Assembly (NCBI GenBank): GCA_964570865.1
Contig: CAZMZM010000066.1
Coordinates: 1 to 10,996 of the forward strand
Source: WGAL01 sp964570865
Lineage (GTDB): Bacteria > Bacteroidota > Ignavibacteria > Ignavibacteriales > Melioribacteraceae
DNA length: 10,996 nt
Direction of reading: 5' to 3'
Below the pieces are notes generated by a model, which was not told the origin of the DNA, ran no database searches, and saw only the letters and a list, made by a program, of their open reading frames with translations. Made by a program: the position numbers and the translations under genes. The number at the start of each line of letters is the position of its first letter. The first letter of the stretch is position 1. This document shows, one piece after another, positions 6,605 through 10,996 of the stretch.

Positions 6605-8152
6605 ATGAATAGATTTATTTTCCACTTTATGTTCGTAATATTTTTTTCCACATCCGTTTTTGCTCAACTTCAAATAGTTTCCACTTCTCCTTTAAACGGT
6701 TCGTATAATGTAGGTGTGGGACAGACTATTTCCGTAACGTTCAACGAACCGTTGGACACTACTATGAGTTTTAATGAGCAGGAATTTATTATCAACAGCA
6801 TCCAGTTAAATGGCGAAGTAACATTTGCATTTAGTCCCGATCACAAAACGATAACCTTTATGGTTCGGACCGTTGCCGACAAAGATTATTCTTTTTGTTT
6901 TTACGGACTGAGAAGCGAATCGGGAGACACGTTAGCAGTTCCTTATATTTACCGTTTTACAACTGAACCTACATTTAGCGGGGTTTCCTTAAGCGGTAAA
7001 ATAACAAGTTGCGACACAACCGTAAACTTAGGCAACAGTATGATTGTTTTGCTGAATGGAGAAATTGAGGCTGATACTACCGAACCGATTTTAGTAACAC
7101 TTGCTAATGCTGACGGTAGTTTTGTATTGCCTTATGTTAAAAATGGTACTTACTCGGCTGTTGCAATTAATGATCTGAGAAATCCGGGCAGTTTAGGACC
7201 CGGCGACTTATTCGCTCTCGTTGACAGTATAACGGTGCAGGGCTCCGTTGTTGATAGTATAGACTTTTATTTCCCTTGCCCTGTCCACTACACATTTTCT
7301 GAAATTGCAGCAAAGGTTGATTCATTTGCTCAAACCGTAATTCCCGATTTCGGCAATTATACTTTAATTGATGTTAATTCATGGGATGTTGCTTCTGACG
7401 GTACTGTTTCCGGCTATGACTTCTATTACAGAAATAATGCTTTTTTTTCGATGTGGTATGATATTTCATTTGATAACATTCTGAATACATCTATTGATTA
7501 CGAATTTGGCGATTTTTCGGATAGGTTTATGGGAACTACAGTCCCCGTCGGCAATTTGGTTTTTTCTGCAGTTTCTCCCGATTCATTTTTGGCTGAAGCA
7601 GAACAGAATGGAGGCGCATTTTTCAGACAACTTATTATCCCAAATGGATTTGAGCTGGATGTACATCTGGAGCTCGGTCAACTAAGCAGCAGAGGATATT
7701 ATGACATCGCTCCCGATCCAAACGGTATTTATTGGGGAGTAGAATATCGAATACACGAAGAAGACAATTGGGATAATACGTTAGCATTATTCAGAGTAAT
7801 TGCCGATTATCAAACAGGTAATATTCTGGTGATTGATGATGTAAATGATGCAGGGAAAGAGATTCCGGAAAAATTCGAGTTGTCACAAAACTACCCTAAT
7901 CCGTTTAACCCGACAACGAAGATAAATTATTCAATACCCGTTAGGGGAGCAGGTTTTGCATCCGTTACGAATGTAAAATTAATTGTCTATGACGCATTAG
8001 GCAGAAAAGTTGCAACGCTTGTCAATAAACAACAAGCACCGGGAAATTACTCGGTGCAATTTGATGCAAGCAATTTGCCGAGCGGAATATATTTTTACAG
8101 ATTGCAAAGTGCTAATTTTACTCAAACACGTAAAATGGTTTTGATGAAATAG
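6605..8152 (+). CDS. Secreted/surface protein with Ig-like domain and type IX sorting domain
   Basis: This 515-residue protein is predicted to cross the inner membrane by Sec (signal peptide 1-20, cleavage at VFA|Q) and the outer membrane by the type IX secretion system. Residues 22-125 look like a bacterial Ig-like domain of SbsA/Big_5 type (SPLNGSYNVGVGQTISVTFNEP early on, a FTTEP end). Residues about 128-220 resemble a carnitine/carboxypeptidase-regulatory-like beta-sandwich (SGKI, DGSFVLPYVKNGTYSA). Residues about 225-415 match no family I recognise: aromatic, acidic and beta-rich, with several Trp/Tyr pairs. The C-terminus at 424-515 is a T9SS type-A sorting domain: FELSQNYPNPFNPTT, then KLIVYDALGRKVATL, SGIYFYRL and the basic end KMVLMK. 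The leader carries attenuator-like and RBS-masking structures, and the gene stands as its own transcription unit between two terminator-like repeats. Sorting is secure. The cargo's function is unknown; adhesion or polymer binding is possible. Confidence 0.9.
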   Translation: MNRFIFHFMFVIFFSTSVFAQLQIVSTSPLNGSYNVGVGQTISVTFNEPLDTTMSFNEQEFIINSIQLNGEVTFAFSPDHKTITFMVRTVADKDYSFCFYGLRSESGDTLAVPYIYRFTTEPTFSGVSLSGKITSCDTTVNLGNSMIVLLNGEIEADTTEPILVTLANADGSFVLPYVKNGTYSAVAINDLRNPGSLGPGDLFALVDSITVQGSVVDSIDFYFPCPVHYTFSEIAAKVDSFAQTVIPDFGNYTLIDVNSWDVASDGTVSGYDFYYRNNAFFSMWYDISFDNILNTSIDYEFGDFSDRFMGTTVPVGNLVFSAVSPDSFLAEAEQNGGAFFRQLIIPNGFELDVHLELGQLSSRGYYDIAPDPNGIYWGVEYRIHEEDNWDNTLALFRVIADYQTGNILVIDDVNDAGKEIPEKFELSQNYPNPFNPTTKINYSIPVRGAGFASVTNVKLIVYDALGRKVATLVNKQQAPGNYSVQFDASNLPSGIYFYRLQSANFTQTRKMVLMK

Positions 8153-8188
8153 AATAGCGGAAATTTGCAGTTGTTTCGCTGAAAAAGG

Positions 8189-8258
8189 AAAACTCCTCCA
8201 CATGGTGTGTAAGTTGTATTTTGAATATTTTCATTATTGTAATGTGGAGGAGTTTTTT
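8189..8258. terminator. 15-bp perfect inverted repeat with T-tract, possibly a bidirectional terminator
   Basis: AAAACTCCTCCACAT (8189-8203) and its exact reverse complement (8242-8256) enclose a 38-base A/T-rich loop. On the plus strand the GC-rich stem ends in T6 (8253-8258). On the minus strand it ends in T4, so it could terminate from either side. It begins 36 bases after the stop codon of the T9SS cargo gene, as expected for that gene's terminator. The loop is much longer than usual, which leaves open a small mobile element or an RNA gene. Confidence 0.6.
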
Positions 8259-8266
8259 GATGATCT

Positions 8267-8358
8267 GTTCCAAACGTTATTATTATTCCGAAGGAGGTTT
8301 TGTTCTCTGAGTTCGTTCAGTTCGGTATTTCGCTCCGGCTTTTATTTTAGTTTGGAAC
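8267..8358 (+). other. Nested inverted repeats, possible structured RNA of about 92 nt
   Basis: GTTCCAAAC (8267-8275) pairs perfectly with GTTTGGAAC (8350-8358). Within it, CCGAA (8288-8292) pairs with TTCGG (8321-8325), and within that CTGA (8307-8310) pairs with TCAG (8317-8320) around a six-base tip, giving three nested helices. AAGGAGG, a near-perfect Shine-Dalgarno, lies at 8291-8297, yet no ATG follows at a usable distance. Nothing matches SRP RNA, tmRNA, RNase P or 6S motifs that I know. It may be an unrecognised small RNA or only leader sequence. The strand is inferred from the orientation of the AAGGAGG motif and the flanking genes. Confidence 0.3.
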
Positions 8359-8406
8359 GAAATTTCATATTCGAATTATTCTGAAAATATTATGAAAAAT
8401 AAAATA

Positions 8407-8414
8407 TAGTTTTG
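8407..8414 (+). promoter_or_regulatory. Candidate -7 box (TAnnTTTG) for tRNA-Ser and the following gene
   Basis: TAGTTTTG matches the Bacteroidota -7 consensus exactly. Transcription would start near 8421, about 38 bases before the tRNA. No good -33 TTTG is visible at the usual distance. It is the only perfect match I noticed in the A/T-rich stretch 8360-8458, which otherwise holds no gene. Confidence 0.35.
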
Positions 8415-8458
8415 TTATTTTTAGACTTCAATTTTTATGAATTGATTTAAAAACTAAC

Positions 8459-8546
8459 GGAAAGGTGCCGGAGTGGTTGAACGGGGCGGTCTCGAAAACC
8501 GTTGAACGCTTTTTGCGTTCCGAGGGTTCGAATCCCTCCCTTTCCG
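8459..8546 (+). tRNA. trnS: tRNA-Ser, anticodon CGA
   Basis: A complete class II cloverleaf of 88 nt. The acceptor stem is GGAAAGG (8459-8465) with CCTTTCC (8539-8545) and discriminator G8546. The anticodon stem 8486-8490/8498-8502 encloses loop CTCGAAA, so the anticodon is CGA at 8493-8495, which reads UCG. The long variable arm typical of tRNA-Ser is a 6-bp stem (GAACGC/GCGTTC) with a T5 loop at 8504-8520. The T arm is GAGGG-TTCGAAT-CCCTC at 8522-8538. CCA is not encoded (CAA follows the discriminator), so it must be added enzymatically. The next gene starts 21 bases downstream, which suggests a joint transcript that is processed. Confidence 0.97.
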
Positions 8547-8567
8547 CAATATTTTAACGAGGTCCTC

Positions 8568-9029
8568 ATGAATAAATTACTTTTTGCTCTGCTCTTATTT
8601 TTTGTATCGGTTTCATTTGCTCAGGGATATAAAGAAGTCTGGATTAAAATTTCAGGAGATGAAACACGCCAAATATATATCGATAAAAACAGTATTGAGC
8701 CGGGTGACAGCAATGACGTAAAAGTATGGGTGATGCAAATGCACATTCCTCCGCTTAATATTGAATCTGTAAATCATAAAATATACAAATCAAAAACCGA
8801 GTATCTTTTTAACACAAAACTTTATCGGTACGCCATCCTTAAAATTATTTACTTTGACGCAAAAGGAAGAAAAATTAAATCGTTCGATTATTCAGTTAAA
8901 ACAAGAATCCCTGACTATCGTTACAACTATCCGATTTTTGATAAAAGTATTGAGCAGGATATTTTGAAAACCATTTATGGTTATTATCCCGATTTGGACC
9001 CGTACAATGAAGATAAAATAAAAAGATAG
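8568..9029 (+). CDS. Small exported protein, possibly surface-adhesin-E-like
   Basis: This 153-residue protein has a clear Sec signal peptide (hydrophobic to about residue 17, cleavage at SFA|Q after residue 18), leaving a mature part of about 135 residues. The mature sequence is rich in Tyr, Ile, Lys and Asp, with no Cys. It contains EVWIKISGDETRQIYIDKNS, a KVWVMQMH strand and a later YAILKIIYFDAKGRKI strand. This strand pattern resembles short secreted proteins of the surface-adhesin E (Adhesin_E) type found across Gram-negative bacteria; that is a weak match from memory. The frame is open further upstream to an ATG at 8502, but that start lies inside tRNA-Ser. The ATG at 8568 is chosen because GAGG (8559-8562) precedes it by five bases and it begins the signal peptide. 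Only 21 bases separate it from the tRNA, so it probably shares the tRNA promoter. dnaG follows after 40 bases. Confidence 0.8.
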   Translation: MNKLLFALLLFFVSVSFAQGYKEVWIKISGDETRQIYIDKNSIEPGDSNDVKVWVMQMHIPPLNIESVNHKIYKSKTEYLFNTKLYRYAILKIIYFDAKGRKIKSFDYSVKTRIPDYRYNYPIFDKSIEQDILKTIYGYYPDLDPYNEDKIKR

Positions 9030-9069
9030 ATTCGGTTTCATTCCTGCTTGGAAAACATTAAGTTACACT

Positions 9070-10938
9070 ATGAAAATTTCGCCTCAGCAACTTGAAGAAA
9101 TACGTTCTGCCGTTGATATAGTTGACTATATCAAGGATTTTGTCCCGCTAAAAAAAACGGGGAAAAATTATCAGGGACTTTGTCCGTTTCACGAGGAGAA
9201 AACCCCATCCTTTTCGGTAAACCCGGAAAAGCGTTTTTATCATTGTTTCGGTTGCGGTGCCAGCGGAGACGTCTTTACTTTTGCCAAAGAATATAAACAT
9301 CTTTCGTTTCTTGAGGCGGTTGAGGAAGTCGCAAAATTCGGAGGAATTGACCTCAAGAAATTCGGCTCTTTCGATACTGCAAAATTGAATGAAAATGATG
9401 AATTTTATGAGGTGAACGCTTTTGCCGCTAATTATTTTGCAGAAACATTGGCTGAAAATCCCGGGGCTAAAAGTGTTCGTGAATATTTGAAACAACGCGG
9501 AATTAAACCGGCAACTCAAAAAGCCTTTTTGCTTGGATATTCGCCGACACAATGGGACGCACTTTACAAAAATATGGTGCGGAATAAGTTGAGCATTGTT
9601 AAAGCTGTAAAACTCGGTTTAATTGATAAGAGCAGAAACAATGAGTATTACGATAAATTTCGCGGACGTTTGATATTCCCGATTCACACCCCGAACGGCA
9701 GGATTGCAGCTTTTGGCGGACGTACACTCGCGCCTGAACAGAAAACCGCAAAGTACATCAATTCGCCCGAATCGCCGATTTATTCCAAACGCAAAACTTT
9801 ATACGGATTATATTTTTCCAAGGATGCAATTTCCAAGTCGGATAAAGCAATTCTGGTTGAAGGATATATGGACGTGATTTCGCTTTATCAAAACGGAATT
9901 AAAAATGTTGTAGCCGCTTCCGGAACTTCGCTGACGGAGGATCAGGTAAGACTATTATCGCGATATACTAATAATATTGTCGTAATTTTTGATGCCGATG
10001 AAGCCGGGAAAAAAGCGGCAAAGCGGAGTATAGAAATTTTACTGAAGTTTCATTTTGATATCCGACTGCTTAGTCTGCCCAGCGGGGAAGATCCCGACTC
10101 GTTTATACGCGAGCATTCCGCCGATGATTTTAATGCACTCGTTGAAAGCGCTCCCGATTTTTTAAGCTACCAGGCAAAGGAGTTGCAAGAAGCGGGAATG
10201 TTAGATGATCCGGTACGGAAAACAAGGGCAATCCGGGAGCTAATGAAATCGTTAATTATGATTGACGACGAACTAATGCGTGCGAGTTATATTCAAACTA
10301 TCTCGAGGAATTTTGGAATAAGCCAAAGATTGATCGAAAGGGAAGTTGCCAAATATTACGAGGCACGTGCCGGTGAAAAAAGTACACCGAATCGAAACAG
10401 AAAAATTACTTCGGCAAGGGAGAACGATGAAGCAAATAAAAAACCGGAGAGCAGGTTTGAAATTGACATAATCCGACTTCTGCTGTCGGGAAATGAAAGC
10501 ATTATCGGGGATGTTTTTGACCACATTATGCCCGGTGATATCAGAAACCCCAAACTTAAAGAGATTGCCGAAATAGCATATCAGGCTTATATGGACGATT
10601 TGTACTCTCCGGCTGCAATATTAGAAAGGATGAATGAGGAGATGAAAGAGTTTTCGGCGGAATTAACTTTTGACAAAGATGCAATAAGCCGAAAGTGGGG
10701 AACGATTGAGAGCACTCAAACCGAAAAAGGTTTGCTTAAATTTGTGAAAGATATAATCCTAAAATTTCAACTTCAAAATATTGATTACCAAATTCAGCAG
10801 ATTAAAGATGAACTGAAGGAAGTTGTTGACGCAGGGCAGATAAAAGAGCTTTTGGAACGAAATCAAATTTTATTGGATGAGAAGAAAGAACTTATTCAAT
10901 ATAATACTTCTTCGTTTTCAGACGAGTCGGAAGAGTAG
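9070..10938 (+). CDS. dnaG: DNA primase
   Basis: DnaG lays RNA primers for Okazaki fragments and replication start, working with the DnaB helicase. The 622-residue length is typical. The N-terminal zinc ribbon (about 1-100) has ligands C38, H41, C59 and C62 in GLCPFHEEKTPSF...FYHCFGCGASGD. The polymerase core has FRGRLIFPI (about 197-205). The TOPRIM domain carries the catalytic acidic motifs EGYMD (264-268) and DADEAG (308-313), which bind the metal ions. A Lys/Glu/Asn-rich linker near 425-450 leads to a helical C-terminal region (about 455-610) expected to bind DnaB. All key residues are present, so the enzyme should be active. The ATG at 9070 fits the usual short lead before the zinc ribbon. 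There is no good Shine-Dalgarno, so translation may depend partly on upstream coupling. It follows the small exported protein by 40 bases and may be co-transcribed. No clear terminator is visible in the few bases after the stop. Confidence 0.98.
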   Translation: MKISPQQLEEIRSAVDIVDYIKDFVPLKKTGKNYQGLCPFHEEKTPSFSVNPEKRFYHCFGCGASGDVFTFAKEYKHLSFLEAVEEVAKFGGIDLKKFGSFDTAKLNENDEFYEVNAFAANYFAETLAENPGAKSVREYLKQRGIKPATQKAFLLGYSPTQWDALYKNMVRNKLSIVKAVKLGLIDKSRNNEYYDKFRGRLIFPIHTPNGRIAAFGGRTLAPEQKTAKYINSPESPIYSKRKTLYGLYFSKDAISKSDKAILVEGYMDVISLYQNGIKNVVAASGTSLTEDQVRLLSRYTNNIVVIFDADEAGKKAAKRSIEILLKFHFDIRLLSLPSGEDPDSFIREHSADDFNALVESAPDFLSYQAKELQEAGMLDDPVRKTRAIRELMKSLIMIDDELMRASYIQTISRNFGISQRLIEREVAKYYEARAGEKSTPNRNRKITSARENDEANKKPESRFEIDIIRLLLSGNESIIGDVFDHIMPGDIRNPKLKEIAEIAYQAYMDDLYSPAAILERMNEEMKEFSAELTFDKDAISRKWGTIESTQTEKGLLKFVKDIILKFQLQNIDYQIQQIKDELKEVVDAGQIKELLERNQILLDEKKELIQYNTSSFSDESEE

Positions 10939-10962
10939 CTGAAAACTTTTTCGGAACGGATA

Positions 10963-10996
10963 GAGGCTGTCTCAAATTTCGTGTAAATATTAAGTT
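10963..10996. mobile_element. Possible terminal inverted repeat of an insertion sequence (cut by window edge)
   Basis: From GAGGCTGTCTCAAA to the end of the window the sequence resembles the outer ends of DDE-transposase insertion sequences, many of which begin with a GAG(G/A)CTGTCTC-like terminus; the TTCGTGTAAA that follows is reminiscent of IS256-type ends. It starts 24 bases after the dnaG stop. No transposase, second terminus or target duplication is inside the window, so this rests on resemblance alone. Confidence 0.35.

Noticed and set aside
7441..7449. T-homopolymer in the T9SS cargo gene as a possible frameshift or phase-variation site
   Set aside because: The frame is intact on both sides to the sorting domain, and the run is short for an A/T-rich genome.
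8202..8384. 60-codon open frame in the gap before tRNA-Ser
   Set aside because: Its start lies in one arm of the 8189-8258 inverted repeat, it has no ribosome binding site, and its composition (Phe/Leu/Ser/Arg-rich) looks like translated non-coding DNA.
8502..8567. Upstream ATG start (8502) for the small exported protein
   Set aside because: It lies inside tRNA-Ser, would place 22 residues before the signal peptide, and the ATG at 8568 has its own GAGG site.
9148..9552. 134-codon minus-strand open frame within dnaG
   Set aside because: It overlaps the conserved zinc-ribbon and core-coding part of dnaG and has no plausible protein features.

Overview
The window looks like a chromosomal segment of an AT-rich member of the Bacteroidota/Ignavibacteria lineage. 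The main clue is the secreted protein at 6605-8152. It ends in a type IX secretion (Por) C-terminal sorting domain whose NYPNPFNP signature is very common in Ignavibacteria-like genomes. A TAnnTTTG-type promoter box lies upstream of the tRNA. Unlike many Bacteroidia, five of the seven protein genes here have a clear Shine-Dalgarno sequence. The lineage is inferred; no marker gene settles it.

Layout: a minus-strand MFS transporter (166-1323) diverges from a plus-strand run. That run is a YciO-type Sua5/YrdC protein (1378-1989), a two-TM potassium-channel subunit with a cytoplasmic RCK/TrkA module (2052-3059), and a 1087-residue exported double beta-propeller protein (3116-6379). A strong hairpin follows it. 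Next come a structured leader and a T9SS-type surface or secreted protein (6605-8152), then a 309-base non-coding stretch with a 15-bp inverted repeat and a second nested RNA-like fold. After that are tRNA-Ser(CGA) (8459-8546), a small exported protein starting only 21 bases downstream (8568-9029), and DNA primase DnaG (9070-10938). The last 34 bases resemble the terminus of an insertion sequence cut by the window edge.

The genes do not form one pathway. They are housekeeping functions (DnaG, tRNA-Ser, YciO), membrane transport (MFS, K+ channel) and exported proteins (propeller, T9SS cargo, small secreted protein). I see no defence system, CRISPR array or intact mobile element.

The observations most worth a second look are: (1) the potassium channel reading frame has no ATG/GTG/TTG before its first transmembrane helix, and the best start is an ATC spaced correctly behind GAGGT; (2) its selectivity filter reads TTGFK, not TVG(Y/F)G; (3) the leader of the T9SS cargo gene has three mutually arranged segments resembling a terminator/antiterminator switch, followed by a helix covering the ribosome binding site; (4) the tRNA-Ser gene appears to be joined to the following mRNA; (5) the stretch 8153-8458 holds two independent inverted-repeat structures.
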